Below the pieces are notes generated by a model that saw nothing but the letters and a program-made list of their open reading frames with translations, was not told the origin of the DNA and did not search any database. DNA of 64,000 nucleotides from Prorocentrum cordatum (taxonomy: Eukaryota; Sar; Dinophyceae; Prorocentrales; Prorocentraceae). The stretch is from contig CAUYUJ010001425.1 of the NCBI GenBank assembly GCA_963575745.1, positions 498,589 to 562,588 of the forward strand, in the 5' to 3' direction. Within the stretch, counting starts at the first letter, position 1. Each line of letters begins with the position of its first letter. The translations under genes were made by a program, and so were the position numbers. Below are positions 37,213 through 49,330 of this stretch, piece after piece.

Positions 37213-37408
37213 TGTGTATGGGGTTGAAGTACAAGGGCACAGAACCCCTGATCCGTTGGTGGAGAGAAGGAGAGATAGATGGATATCTTTCCCTCCCGCA
37301 CGATCAAGGTCTGATCGATCTATCTCAATACCTGAGCCCAAACGGCCAGGTGCAGGAGAGGTAAGGATAAGGAGTATATATGAGGGTATTACACGGGTTC
37401 CATTCACA
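37213..37408 (-). repeat. 5' LTR
   Basis: 196 bp, same ends as 19497-19692. TATA-like sequence at about 37374-37381 in the sense of element transcription. The right flank starts CCCCCC. Confidence 0.88.
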
Positions 37409-37414
37409 CCCCCC

Positions 37415-38225
37415 TTCCAATCCCTTACCATGGCGTAGATCCCCTCTCTACTCGCGCAGTCGAATGTCGAGCAGGGCAATGATCCCGAAATGGTACGCGA
37501 TGCATTGTGGAGCACGGCGTGGCATGGCGTTGAAGAGCACCGCAAAGCGCAGTATCAACCTAGCATTGCATTGCACGCCGCGGCATGGCACGGGAAATGG
37601 CGTCAACGCTGCAGCGGGGGCGCGAGTCGGAACGAGCGGAAGCGCGGGAATGAGGCCAACGCTGCAGCGGGAACGCGATTCGGAACGAGCGGAAGCACGG
37701 AAATGAAGCCAGCGCTGCAGCGGGAGCACGATTCGGAACGAGCGGGGCCCGACACTGCGGCCAGCGCCTCGGCGAGAGCAGCATTTTTGGAAACAAATGC
37801 AAGCGAAAAAAAACCAATTCCGGGGAATCCTGCGCGCAACAAAACAAAGCGCGGTGTTGGGGGGGGGGGGGCTTTCAAACCGTCACCAGGGAAGGGGGGG
37901 NNNNNNNNNNNNNNNNNNNNNNNNNNNNNNNNNNNNNNNNNNNNNNNNNNNNNNNNNNNNNNNNNNNNNNNNNNNNNNNNNNNNNNNNNNNNNNNNNNNN
38001 GGCGGGCGGATGGGCGCGCGAGAAAAAGGCCCGCGCTGGGGCGAGAACGCCATCCTGAACGACGGAGGCCAAACACCGATCCGAAAAATGAGGCCCACGC
38101 TGCAGCGGGAGCACGATTCGGAACGATTCGGGAGCAGAAATGAGGCCGGCGCCTCAGCGAGAGCAGCGTTTTAGAAAAAAACACAAGCGAAAACCCAACT
38201 CCGGGGAATCCTGTGTGTAAAAAAC
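37415..38225. repeat. Tandem repeats around an assembly gap
   Basis: A 53-bp unit (core GCTGCAGCGGGAACGCGATT then CGGAACGAGC) repeats at about 37601, 37638 and 37691 and again near 38083. A longer block recurs at an offset of 385 bp: 37765-37835 and 38150-38218 (CGCCTC-GCGAGAGCAGC ... TCCGGGGAATCCTG). No gene seen. Confidence 0.75.
37901..38000. other. Assembly gap (100 N)
   Basis: Exactly 100 undetermined bases, the conventional placeholder for a gap of unknown size, inside a tandemly repeated region flanked by G runs. Frames crossing it are meaningless. Confidence 0.98.
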
Positions 38226-39225
38226 AGTACGCGGGGGGGTGCCGAACATCTTCCGGACGCCATCAGGGAGAGTATGTGGGAGAGAGTATTTTCATATTGT
38301 GTAATTGTGGAGGGGAGGAGGAGGAGGGGGGGGGGGGGGGGGGCATCGACGAGATCTCCATCCTCTCCGGACGGAGCCCGCTCGGCCGCCCGCTCGGCGG
38401 CTGACAGGGCGGGGCTCGGGCGCCGACGAGTGATCTCGAGAGCCCCCCCCCCCTCCCCCTTCTCCTCGTTCCCTTTCTCCACCTCCACCTCGTCCTCCTC
38501 TCCCCCCCCTCCTCCTCCTCCGCCTCGCCCCCCCCCTCCTCCTCCCCTCCCCCCCCCTTCCCCCTTTTCCCCATCCTCCCCCTCCTCTTCATCCTCCTCC
38601 TTCCCATCCCTTCTTGCCCCAGCGACTCCCCCCCCCGCCCCCCCTCCCGCCCGCCCCTTGCCCCCCCCTCCTACGGGGGGGGCCCGGGGGCGACCCTGGT
38701 TGCCGTCAGCCGTCGGCGACCCGGGCCGGAAGGCCGCCCTCCGCGGCTGCGCGCGCGCGCGAGCACGGGGCCCAGGGGCAAACATATACGACCACGAAAG
38801 GAAGAGGACAGGAGAAGGCGGCGGCGGAGGGAGGAAGAGGGGTTGGGGGGGGAAGTGTAGGGGGGGGGGTGAATGATGCGGTGCAGGTGGGCAGGATGGA
38901 GAGGGGGGGCGGCGACGAGGTGGAGGATTGATGGGGGGGGGGGGGGGAGAGGACGCGAAAAGAGGAAGGGGGGGGGCCAGGAGACGGGGGCGGGGGGGGG
39001 GGGGGGCGCGGGGGGGGGGGGAAGGGGGGGAGGAGGAGGAAGCGGAGCACGGAGGAGGAGGAGGAGGAGGAGGAGAGAGGAGGAGGAGGAGGAGGAGGCG
39101 GAGGGGGAGAGGGGGAGATAGGAGGTGGGGGGTCAAGGAGGGAGGAGAGAGGATGGGGGGGAGCAGGGGGAGGTGGAGGAGGCCCAGGAGGGGGAAGGGG
39201 GGGCGGCGCCCGCGACGACGACCCT
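38226..39225. repeat. Polypyrimidine then polypurine low-complexity blocks
   Basis: Pyrimidine-rich (CCT, C runs) at about 38440-38670 and purine-rich (GGA, G runs up to about 18) at about 38310-38342 and 38800-39220, with about 130 bp of mixed sequence between. No gene seen. Confidence 0.8.
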
Positions 39226-39900
39226 CTATGGAGAGCTTAGGTTTCTGCGAGCCGAGGTGGCCTTGGACGAGAGGCCCCCCATGAATCCGCAATCTTCTTG
39301 GCGCGCTGGATGGCGGCTTCCTTGTCGCGCTGCGTGGCCCACCCGTCCTGGCCCGCGACCCGCTTCTTCAGCGGCGCGTCGGAGGTGCCATTGGTCGCCA
39401 TGTTGCCCTCGATGTCCTGTCTTCGCAATCGTCCGAAACCTTGCAGGGTCGGCGCGCCCGTGGTCGAATCCTTCGACATCTTCGGAACGCCTGCGTCGAT
39501 CCTGACATCTCTGCGACGCGCGGGATGGCCCATGCACTTCCCTCCAAATTGTCATTGCCTCAATGCAGATGTCGTCCTCCTTCGACCCGACGGCGCAAAT
39601 CATCTCGGCGTCGTCTTCAATCGAACCATCGGGCAGATCTGTTCGACACCGACCTCTTCTGACGAAGCTCTTGCTAAATGAGCGCTCGACTCCACGCGAC
39701 GACCCGTCGCAGGCGCCACTCCTCGCAAGAACTTGGATGAGTGCATCTGCCTGGTGCCGGCCAGCCGTCTCGCGGCGCTTCTGCGTAGCTTCGACCGCTT
39801 GGCGCCGGGCATCCTTGGCGGTGCACTTCTGAGATTTGAAGATCCGCTTCGCGATGGGCAGGTGGTCCTCAAGCCCCCTCCTCCTTCGCCCCATCCTGGC
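39226..39900 (-). CDS. Coding-like blocks, unidentified (possible exons)
   Basis: Two minus-strand frames look like protein rather than repeat. About 39880-39560 reads LPIAKRIFKSQKCTAKDARR, SIEDDAEMICAVGSKEDDIC and IEAMTIWREVHGPSRA; about 39540-39240 in another frame reads VRIDAGVPKMSKDSTTGAPT, NMATNGTSDAPLKKRVAGQD and KEAAIQRAKKIADSWG. A frame change between them suggests a short intron or an indel near 39540. No family recognised. The IAKRI-x3 word recurs in the 42.7-42.96 kb block ([10 protein letters not shown]), so the two may belong to one minus-strand gene spread over 45.6-39.2 kb. Confidence 0.35.
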   Translation of the reverse strand, partial: ARMGRRRRGLEDHLPIAKRIFKSQKCTAKDARRQAVEATQKRRETAGRHQADALIQVLARSGACDGSSRGVERSFSKSFVRRGRCRTDLPDGSIEDDAEMICAVGSKEDDICIEAMTIWREVHGPSRASQRCQDRRRRSEDVEGFDHGRADPARFRTIAKTGHRGQHGDQWHLRRAAEEAGRGPGRVGHAARQGSRHPARQEDCGFMGGLSSKATSARRNLSSP

Positions 39901-41625
<1,725 letters not shown>

Positions 41626-41789
41626 AGAAAGACAAAAAGAGAACGATATAGCGAGGGAGGGAGAAAGGGCGAGGGCAGCAGCGGGAACGGGGGGGGCGGG
41701 CAGGGGCAGCTCGGGGGGGGAGCGCAGCAGGTGAGGCGGTCAAAGTGGGCAGGGGGGGGGGGGGGGTGGGGGGGGGGGAGAGGTGGGAA

Positions 41790-42175
41790 GCAAGTGCAAC
41801 CAGGAGCTGCCGCACTTCCGGGCCCAGTCAAGTTCAGGGCGTCGAAGCGAGGAGGCAGTCGAAGCTCGGGAACTCTGCTGCGATAGGAGTCCGGCAGTTG
41901 CGCGGCCGACTCCACCAACAGTCTTCAGGGTCGTTGTGTCCCCTGTGCCAACTTCCACTACCCTGGGCCTCCCGAGCTGGTCAATCATGAGTCCAGTGCG
42001 CCCTGTCAGGAGGCGCCCGCGGTCAAGGAATGCGAACGCGCATCGGTTCTTAAAGAGCGAGATCTCAGTCGCAAGACGAATTTTGTCGAATGATTCCTCG
42101 TCAACGAACCGAGTCAAGGTCACGGGGGCCCTCGTTCAAACCGCGCGACCCCAACTGAACCGGGGGAACAGGCCG
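41790..42175 (-). CDS. Coding-like exon, unidentified
   Basis: The minus frame reads [60 protein letters not shown] and [20 protein letters not shown], a composition unlike the repeats on both sides and typical of a folded protein. A candidate splice acceptor (CCCCCGGTTCAG) lies just upstream at about 42160; the downstream end is lost in a C-rich run near 41790. No family recognised. Part of the possible multi-exon gene at 39.2-45.6 kb. Confidence 0.4.
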
Positions 42176-42184
42176 TGAGATTTG

Positions 42185-42480
42185 CGCATGCGTTTGCGTG
42201 TGTGTGTATGTGTGCGTGCGTGGTGTGTGTTTGTGTGTATCTGTGCGTGCGTGCGTGCGTGCGTGCGTGTGTGTGTGTGTTTGTGCGTGTGTGTGTGCGT
42301 GCGTGCGTGTGCGTGCGTGCGTGCGTGTGTGTGTGTGCGTGGGTGCGCGTGTGCGTGCGTGTATGTGTGTATGTATGTGTATGTGTGTATGTGTGTATGT
42401 GTGTGTGTGTGTGTGCGTGAGTGCGCGCGCGGGGCGGGGCGGGGCGGGGCGGGGCGGGGTGGGGCGGGGGGGGGGGGGGC
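42185..42480. repeat. GT microsatellite with GGGGC array
   Basis: (GT/GC)n at about 42190-42430, then five consecutive GGGGC units, GGGGT, GGGGC and a G run of about 14 (42431-42479). Potential to form G-quadruplex on the + strand. Confidence 0.92.
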
Positions 42481-42489
42481 ACTTCCCTT

Positions 42490-42960
42490 GCCGACGACGC
42501 GTTGTCTCGCGATTTCGGCGCACCCCCGACGCGTTCCGCGGCCCCCCAGCCAGACGGGTGAATTCCTTCGCCGCCCTCGCCGATGAGGCCCCAGCCCTCT
42601 CTAAGCGCACGGACCGGCCTCCCCCGCGCGCCCGCCCTGCGCGGGGCGCCCCGAGGTCGGGCGGAGGGCGGTGCGATCTGGATGCGTCGAGGAAGGCCGT
42701 TGCATCGGCGCCTTCATCCTTGGCCTTTTCGTTCTGATTGAATCTGGGCCGCCGTGGAGATGAGAGCGTCGTAGAACATGACCGCCCTGCCAAATGGTTT
42801 CGAGCGGCTGTCGAATCTATGGTTTCTGCTTGGAAGTGACTTCATGGATTTGCAGCTGGTCGGGTTATATTTCTGGCGGGCATCATTTCTCTGGAATCGA
42901 TGTCTGAACACCCCGCTATTCTGAATGCGCTTCGCGATGGAGTCGCGCTCGATGATCCAC
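42490..42960 (-). CDS. Coding-like blocks, unidentified (possible exons)
   Basis: The minus strand at 42911-42714 reads [40 protein letters not shown] and [20 protein letters not shown]. An upstream extension in the same direction (near 42950) gives [10 protein letters not shown]. The frame 42793-42490 continues with Arg/Ala-rich sequence of less certain status. No family recognised; see the neighbouring blocks. Confidence 0.33.
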
Positions 42961-43670
42961 CTGTCGGCGACCTTAGTCGGGCGCTCGTCGACCGCCCAAG
43001 TCCGCGAGCAGATCCTCGCGGGAAGTGGGGGGCGGGGCGGGCGCGCGCTGCAGGTCGCGCTGCAGGTCCTCGAGGGCGCCGCCCCAGGGGCCCGGCCCCC
43101 GGGGAAGGAGGACGACGACTACGAGGATGACGAGGCGGAGAAGGGAAAGGAGGACGGGGGGGGGGAGGGGGAGGGGGGGGAGGCGGAGGAGCAGGAGGAG
43201 GAGAAAGGGAAGGTTGACGAGGAGGTTGGTGCAAGCTTGCGCTAAAGGCCGCCCCTTGTGCCATGGCCGCGCAGAGGCAGACTCGCCGTCTCAGCCGCGC
43301 TTCCATGGATTTCCCACGCTGCTCGCGCCAGCGTGGGGGGGTGGGGGGGCGAGGGCGAAGCGGGGGAGGAGAAGGTGAGAAGGAGAAGGGAAGGGGGGGG
43401 GATCCAGCGGAGGGGGGCATGCGTGGCCACAGAGGCCATGCCCTTCATGTCCTATGCGAGCTGGCTCTGGAACACTACCCCTCAGACATCGATCCTTTGA
43501 TTGTATGCATGTGCGTTGAAAGTCTGTAGACATGAATGCCTCCTGGGATCCTTTGGGGCCCCTTGGGATCGGGGCCTCCGCCCCCCTGGCCTGGCCAGCG
43601 GGGGCAGCTGCCGCCCGAAACCAGAACGGGCCTGGCCCGCGCGGACCCCCCCAGGGCCGCGGGCGACCCG
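42961..43670. other. Mixed spacer, possible exon
   Basis: GGA/G-rich tracts at about 43100-43215 and 43335-43400 separate short mixed stretches. The minus strand at about 43560-43440 (FMSTDFQRTCIQSKDRCLRG) may be coding. No confident gene. Confidence 0.35.
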
Positions 43671-43892
43671 AGGAGGAGGAGGAGAGGGAGGAGGATGGGG
43701 GAGGAGAAGGAGGAGGAGGAGGAGGAGGAGGGGGGGGATGATGATGATGATGATGATGAGGAGGAGGAGGAGGAGGAGGAGGAGGAGGAGGAGGAGGAGG
43801 AGGAGGAGAGGGAGGAGGAGAGGGAGGAGGAAGAGGAGGACGCGAGGAGGAAGTGGAGGAAGAGGAGGAGGAGGCCTCTGCCCCTGGCCAGT
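43671..43892. repeat. GGA microsatellite with GAT tract
   Basis: (GGA)n with a (GAT)n insert at about 43738-43760. Poly-Glu, poly-Arg, poly-Pro and poly-Leu frames are artefacts. Confidence 0.93.
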
Positions 43893-44290
43893 CCCCACCC
43901 AGGGCCCCGGAATGGTGGTGTGCCAGCCCTTCCTTGCCTGCCAACAGGGCGTGCGTGCCTCTAGAAATCGTTCCAGGGCGCCATCCTGACCGGTCTGCCG
44001 AACTGCGTCCAGCCATGGTCACGAGAAGGGCCGCCCCTGGGACCATCAGGAAAAAGTCGACGTCGGCGGCGACGACGACGGACCCCCCAGCGTGTCCGGC
44101 GCGCCCCGTGCGCCATGTCCTCGCCGTGGACTTTGACGCTCTGGAAGTACTCAGCGAATGGGGGTCGATGCCGCCCCTGTCCCCCGACAAGATCTGGCCC
44201 GTTAGATTCTCGCCCCCAGCCGCGTCGGCGCAGCAGAGCTCCTGGGTCGGCCAGCGGCGGGCCGAGTGCAGAGAAGGGGGGCGAAAGGGG
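43893..44290 (-). CDS. Coding-like block, unidentified (possible exon)
   Basis: Minus frame with SARRWPTQELCCADAAGGEN, LTGQILSGDRGGIDPHSLST, ADVDFFLMVPGAALLVTMAG and GTISRGTHALLAGKEGLAHH. Its composition is protein-like and it is flanked by simple repeats on both sides. No family recognised. Confidence 0.35.
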
Positions 44291-45007
44291 GATCTTCTCC
44301 TCCATCTCATCTCCCCTGACCTGTTCCTGCCCCCCCTTCTCATCTGCCTCTTCTTTTTCCTCCCCCTCCCCCTCCTCCTCGCCCCCCATCCGCCTGCTCC
44401 TCGTCCTCTTCCTCGTCCTCGTCCCCCTCCTCATCCTCCTCGTCGTCCTCGTCGCCCTCGCCCCCCTCCGCCTCCTTCTCCTCGTTGCCCCCATGTTTGG
44501 GAGCCAGTGGTCCGTGATGTGGCGAACGCGTCGTTCCAGGCCCTCGTCGAGACCAGCGCGGCAACGCCGCTTCTCGTCGACGCGCGGGGGGTCGAAGCGC
44601 GGGGTGAGCGCACGCATCGCAATCGTGGCCTGGGTGCGAGGGCGGGTTGGCCACTCTCCACTCCTTCGCCCCCGTTCCCCTCGCCTGCTCTTTCACTCTA
44701 CCCCCCTCTCATAGTCGTTCCCCCTCCTCCTCCTTCCCCCCCCCCCCTCCTCCTCCTCCTCCCCCTCCTCCTCCTCCTCCTCCTCCTCCCCCTTCTGCTC
44801 CTCATCCTTCTCCCCCCCTCCCCCTTCCCCCCCCCCACCCCCTCCTTCTCTCCATCCGTCTACCGCCCGCCCGATCGCCTTCATGGTGCCGATGGCACCG
44901 GGGCTGCCCTCCGCCAGATCAGATCCGCGCTGCCTAGGTCGCCGGAAAAATACCGCATGTCCTTGCCGCGCGCAGCGAAGCGCACCGCGAGCCGCGCCTT
45001 GCGCGAG
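44291..45007. repeat. CCT/C-rich low-complexity block
   Basis: Pyrimidine-rich at about 44290-44490 and 44660-44870. A mixed stretch at about 44500-44617 (minus strand FDPPRVDEKRRCRAGLDEGL) may be a small exon; 44880-45007 has nothing recognised. Confidence 0.7.
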
Positions 45008-45567
45008 TTATTGCATGATCGACATGACGATCGACTGCTTGAGGGTCTTCCTCTTGCGAGTCCGGGGCGCCTCGGCGAGACGCCATTTCAACATGCGCTG
45101 CTTAGGCCCCCGCCCAGTCGCTTGCTTGACGCACTCAGCGCCGCCGCGTCCACTGCGCACAGCCTGCAGGATTTTCAAGAAGTCTTCCCTGGGCGGGGCC
45201 GTCACCAGAGACTCGCCCAGCGCCCCGTCGATGGTCTTCTGAGCGAAATGCGGCGTTCCTTCGCCGACATGTGCTTGGCGAGCCTGGACTTGCTCAGCTG
45301 CTCGATGGACGCATCGGCTCTGGCGAGCTTCGTGGGGACCTTCTGGATCTTGCAGGTCTCGCAACCGATGAAGGCGGAGTTGCCAACGCGTCTCTGGCAA
45401 ACCCAACACACCTTCTTGCCCCCGATATTTTCTGAGCGCGAGTTGTTCCACTTCCGCTTAAACGCCGCCCACTTGCACCAGCTGCACGGAAAAGCATCCT
45501 TGGCGCACGAGAGAAAAATGCTTTCTGTCGACGTCATCATGTGGCAGATTCCCAACGACGGCCACAT
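45008..45567 (-). CDS. Cys-rich coding-like block, unidentified
   Basis: From 45567 the minus frame reads MWPSLGICHMMTSTESIFLS, then three CxxC pairs (FPCSWCKW, VCWVCQRRVG, GCETCKIQKV), which together with nearby His could form a zinc-binding module, followed by a Lys/Arg/Ser helix (ASIEQLSKSRLAKHMSAKER). Near 45250 sense shifts to the frame 45451-45008 (KTIDGALGESLVTAPPREDF, LKILQAVRSG, KQRMLKWRLAEAPRTRKRKT), ending at 45008. The break may be a small intron or a frameshift. No family assigned; possibly the 5'-most exon seen of the minus-strand gene. Confidence 0.4.
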
Positions 45568-46280
45568 ATCGCCGCATCACCACCACACTCATAGCTGCCG
45601 GCCCGTCCGGCGGCAATTTCATGACCGCCCGCCCCCCCTCGGCGGGCTGCCCTGAAAATTCAAGGAGTCAGTGGCGGCTGCAAGCATTCTTGAATTCAAA
45701 AGCCAAATTGGCTGCGCGTCCGCCGGCCCCAACCAGCCCCCCCGTCCTCCTTCCCCCCCCTGCGCCCTCCTCCTCTCTCCCTTTCTGTCGTCCTCCCCCT
45801 CCTCTCCCTCTCTCCTCTTCCTCTTCCTCCCCCTCCTCTCCCTCTCCTCCTCTTCCTCCTCCTCAGGGAGAAGGCGAGGTCGGTCGGTCGCTAGCTGCGA
45901 AGCGCTCGTGCTATTCTTGACGCTTCGCGTATCCCCACCAGTTATCCTGGCCTTGCAGTCAGCTCAGCCAGCTCCCCTTCAGCCCGCGGCCCCACCGGCG
46001 GCTGCTTCTGAGCGCGGGCTAGGCCGCTGTGCCTTTAGGCTTGCGCGTGGCCAATTTGACAGGCCCGTGGCCCGGACCTCTCGCTCGGCGACTGCGGATC
46101 CGCGTCTGCCCGCGACCAAAGAAGTATCCCCACCAGCCGGAGGCCGCCTAGGCCTCTGTCTGCTGGCGCGTTAAGCAATTCGGTTCGCGCGCGGCCCGCC
46201 CGTTCCGTTACTCGCCGCCTGCGCTGTCGCTTGCGGCTGCGACAAAAAATCCCACCTGCCCACCCAGAACGATTGAGTGG
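45568..46280. other. No gene seen
   Basis: Pyrimidine-rich block at about 45735-45865; the rest is GC-rich without recognisable motifs on either strand. Confidence 0.4.
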
Positions 46281-46905
46281 GTGAAGCTCGGGTGCGTTTC
46301 GAAACTTGGAGCCATGTTGGGGCTCTCTTGGGGTCTCTTGGGGCCCTCTTGGGGCCCTCCTGGGGCTCTTTTTTGGGGCTCTCTTGAGTTTATCCTAGGG
46401 CCTTCTTGGGGCCCTCTTGAAACTCTTTTGGGGCGTATGGGGGCCCTCTTGGAACTCTTTGCGGGGGTCTGGGAGGCCTCCGTCTTAGACCGCATAGATC
46501 AAAAAGAGGGGGGGTCAATTCGCGTCGCCCCCTCGGAAGCCCAATGCCGTCTTTGGCCCCTCTTGGGCCGCTCGTGGAGCGTTTTTGGGTGCTCTCGGGG
46601 CCCTCTTGGGGCCCTCTTGGACGTCTCTTGGGGCTCCCTTGGGCCATCTTGAGCCCTCAACAGCCCATCGGAAGCGAAAAGGCGCCAAGGCAAACGAACA
46701 ATGCTTTGTCTTAGGCTTGTGAGCCATTCTGGCATCTTGGGGGGGTCCTTGGAGGGCTCGGTCTTGGAGCCTCTTGGATGCGTATCGGAGGATATCTTGA
46801 GACAAGTTGAAATATGTTGGGCCATCTTGGAGGCCATCTTGGGCTCCCTGAGGCCCTCTTGGAGCCATTTTGAGCCGCAACAAGGCCCTCTGGCACCTCG
46901 CGGCC
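46281..46905. repeat. Degenerate TTGGGGCCCTC minisatellite
   Basis: Many loosely spaced copies of CTTGGGGCCCTC / CTTGGAG words with variable spacers of about 9-25 bp. Similar word-repeat DNA in the opposite sense (AAGACGGCCCAA) occurs at 53150-53840 and 58075-58420. Confidence 0.75.
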
Positions 46906-47159
46906 CTCCCCGTTCAGACGCCGGGAGGGGGGGGGAGGTGAACCTCCCCCCGACAAGGGAAAGGTTGGCAAATGAAATGCGCTAGACCACCTCCGCCGAG
47001 AGGGCTGGCGGGATTACGTGCCATTGGTCAATCCAGTTGCCGCTTGGGCTGATCAAGCCCACAACAGTCACCAAGTTAGTTGCCTGGATGGGGGACCGCG
47101 TTGATGGCGAGGGGACTGGCATTGCTGCCGCTGGACCCCCAGGAGGCGAAAATGATGTG

Positions 47160-47566
47160 TCAGTGGTCATCGTGCTTGCCAGTCCTGGGGCCGATCGAAC
47201 CCAGAGCCAGAGCCAGAACGTGCGCCAGAACAACAGCCCCAAGATGATGCTCGCGTTGCTGAATCAAGCGACGCGCCCCTGAGCTCTATACCAGAGGACG
47301 CCCCTGCAAGGCCAGCCCAAACTGAGGCGCTGCCCAAGGGTCCGCGCGACGAGGCAGCACCAGCCCCAAACCCCGACCCAGCAGAGGAGGTTGTGGCTGT
47401 TGCCTCGCCAGCTGAGTCCTGCGCGGGTCTCCGCGACGCGCTACTGCTCGTAGATAACGTAGGGCAGCATGACGAATTGATTTCGGACTGGCGCGCTAGG
47501 CACAGCGGTAAGGAACCACGGTTGCGGTCTCGCTCCAGGGCGAGAGAACGAATCGCGGAGGAATAA
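47160..47566 (+). CDS. Pro/Glu-rich coding-like exon, unidentified
   Basis: An open + frame without its own ATG, following a TGA near 47150. It reads SNPEPEPERAPEQQPQDDAR, DEAAPAPNPDPAEEVVAVAS, GLRDALLLVDNVGQHDELIS and DWRARHSGKEPRLRSRSRAR, ending at TAA 47564-47566. The third-position pattern and the acidic-to-basic change look like a protein C-terminus rather than chance. It would need an upstream exon; the preceding 46906-47159 holds no clear one. Function unknown. Confidence 0.3.
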
Positions 47567-48255
47567 GAGATGCGGGGGAGGAAAGCACAGCCTGTTTAGT
47601 TTTTGATGTGGGCCCAGCGGGCCTCAGCAAGGGCCAGAAACAGCAGGCTTGGCGCCCAAGCTACGGTGGCCATTCCCCCATGGATGAGGAAAGGGGCTTC
47701 AGGGCGTCGCCAGCAAGCTGGACGCAGCCAGCGCTGACCGGAGGAGGAGGAGGAGGAGGAAAAACAGGAGGAGGAGGAGGAGCAGGAAAGGGAGGAGGAG
47801 GAGGAGGAAGATGATGAAGAGGAGGAACTGGCGATGGCATGGTCAGTGGGTTGCTACGGCAACCTATCCAGGAGGTCGTCCAGCAGGCGACCCCGCAAAG
47901 ACGATCCTTGAGGAGGGCACCATCCCGCGGGACTCTTTGAACCAAAGCGGTTACGGTTGGCTTCTCCTCCTTCCTCCTCCTCCTCCTCCTCCTCCTCCTT
48001 CTCTTCCTCATTATCCTCCTCCTTCTCCTCCTCCTCCTCCTTGCTCCCCCTCCTCCTCCTTCTTCTCCTCCTCCCCCTCCTCCTCAATCTTTTTCCACCC
48101 TTCTCCTCATCCGGCCACCTTCTCCTGCCCCCCCATCTCCATCACCACCTTCATCATCAGTATTATTATTCACCTCCTCCCCCCCCTCCCCCTCTTCCTC
48201 CCCTACCGCCTCCTCCCCCTTCTCTTTCTCCCAGGCATGGGATAGAAGAAGGGGG
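47567..48255. repeat. GGA then CCT microsatellites
   Basis: (GGA)n at about 47740-47830 and (CCT)n at about 47965-48235, with about 120 bp of mixed sequence between. No gene seen. Confidence 0.85.
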
Positions 48256-48660
48256 TAGAGTTCCCTGTGGCTAATGCTTCGTGTGTGTGTGTGAGCCCTC
48301 AACAACAACGTCTTGCATGTCTACTGGCCTGCGGTCCATCCTACGCTTGTGCCTGGGCTGAAGCTTTTTAGATCATTCGGATAATTCTCATAGTATGTAT
48401 GGACGTAGGAGGAGGAGGAGGAGGAGGAGAAGGAGGAGGAGGACGAGAAGGTAGGAGGTAGGAGGTCGGAGGAGGAAATGAGGAGGACAAGGGGGGTGAG
48501 GACGAGGAAGATGAGGGATGGCAATGGAGGAGGAGGTGAGGGAGGAGGTAGGAGGGTAATAAGAGGGGGAGAAGAATGGCACTGACGAGTTCGGACCTCC
48601 CAGGATGGCACACCGCGCAAGAAATAAATCTTCGATCCCGCCGAAGCTTTGGGCAGGCGG
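48256..48660 (-). repeat. Dispersed repeat, copy B
   Basis: Inverted relative to 13275-13605. Ends match: 48604-48660 corresponds to 13275-13331, and 48256-48360 to 13505-13605. The central microsatellite (GGA on the + strand) is longer than in copy A. Confidence 0.75.
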
Positions 48661-49330
48661 GGCAGCGTGTCTGCGTGGTGGCATCGGGGTGGCAAACTCC
48701 GCCGGAGGCTCGCTCCTGGAGCCAGGGGCCGGGCGAGGGCGCTGGTGGCCTCCCTCCTCCCTGCTCCCTTCACTGCTCCTTGTGAATAACTCCTCCCTGT
48801 CGCACCCCGAGGCCAATCGGACGGGCGGGCCGGTCGTTTCGCCGGAGACTGCCTTACCACTTGTGAGCCTCAAGCTCAAAACCTGACCATCGTTTCACAG
48901 GTGGAGGGTGCTTTTTCCAAATTCCTCATGTGTGCCTTTCGGGTGTTTTTTTTCGAGTGCCTTCACGGTGCTTGCTGAGTGTCCTCGGTGAGCACGCCGA
49001 AGGCACCCGAAAACCACCCGAAAGGCACCCGATAAGCACCCGCGAGGCACCACGGATGAGGCACCACGGAAGACCCTCACAAGGCACGCAGCAAGCTCCC
49101 CGTAAGGCACCAGGGGAACCACCCAGAGCATCCAGAGAGCTACCAGACGGCAGCCACTCAACTACTCGCGATTATCCTGGCTGGCGCTTTAAGAGGCCAT
49201 GTCGGGGGAGAAGGGGCCACTGTCCAATCCTCCTGGGGTGCGCCTGGAGCAGAAATTTGAATGGATCCAAACATGGCCACGGGAGGCCTCCCACAGGCCC
49301 GAGTAGGCCCAGAAACGTCAAACAACTGTT
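48661..49330. repeat. Degenerate GGCACCCG-word repeats
   Basis: About 49000-49130 has many copies of GGCACCCGAAA / GGCACCACGG words. 48661-48890 shows no gene or repeat. Confidence 0.55.

Larger units (their letters stand above)
19497..37408 (-). mobile_element. 17.9-kb Ty1/copia LTR retrotransposon with extra ORF
   Basis: Bounded by 196-bp LTRs (19497-19692 and 37213-37408) differing at only three positions. In element orientation the order is 5' LTR, leader, gag-protease-integrase (36430-31817), a 168-codon connector (31807-31301), RT-RNase H (31270-about 28050), a second large frame ORF B (28043-20376) and a 3' UTR ending in the polypurine tract GGGGCGGGGGG against the 3' LTR. The integrase-before-RT order makes it copia-type. 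Flanks are C runs on both sides (19491-19496, 37409-37414), compatible with a 5-6-bp target duplication. Three in-frame stops and two homopolymer frameshifts interrupt 16 kb of coding, about what 1.5% LTR divergence would predict. Typical copia elements are about 5 kb, so this one is exceptional. Confidence 0.88.

Noticed and set aside
37490-38184. Proteins crossing the N gap
   Set aside because: They include about 33 undetermined residues and lie in tandem repeats.
47060-47110. 5S rRNA-like C box (GCCTGGATGGGGGACCGC)
   Set aside because: Only about 18 bp resemble 5S rRNA; the A box, the rest of the gene and the closing stem are absent.
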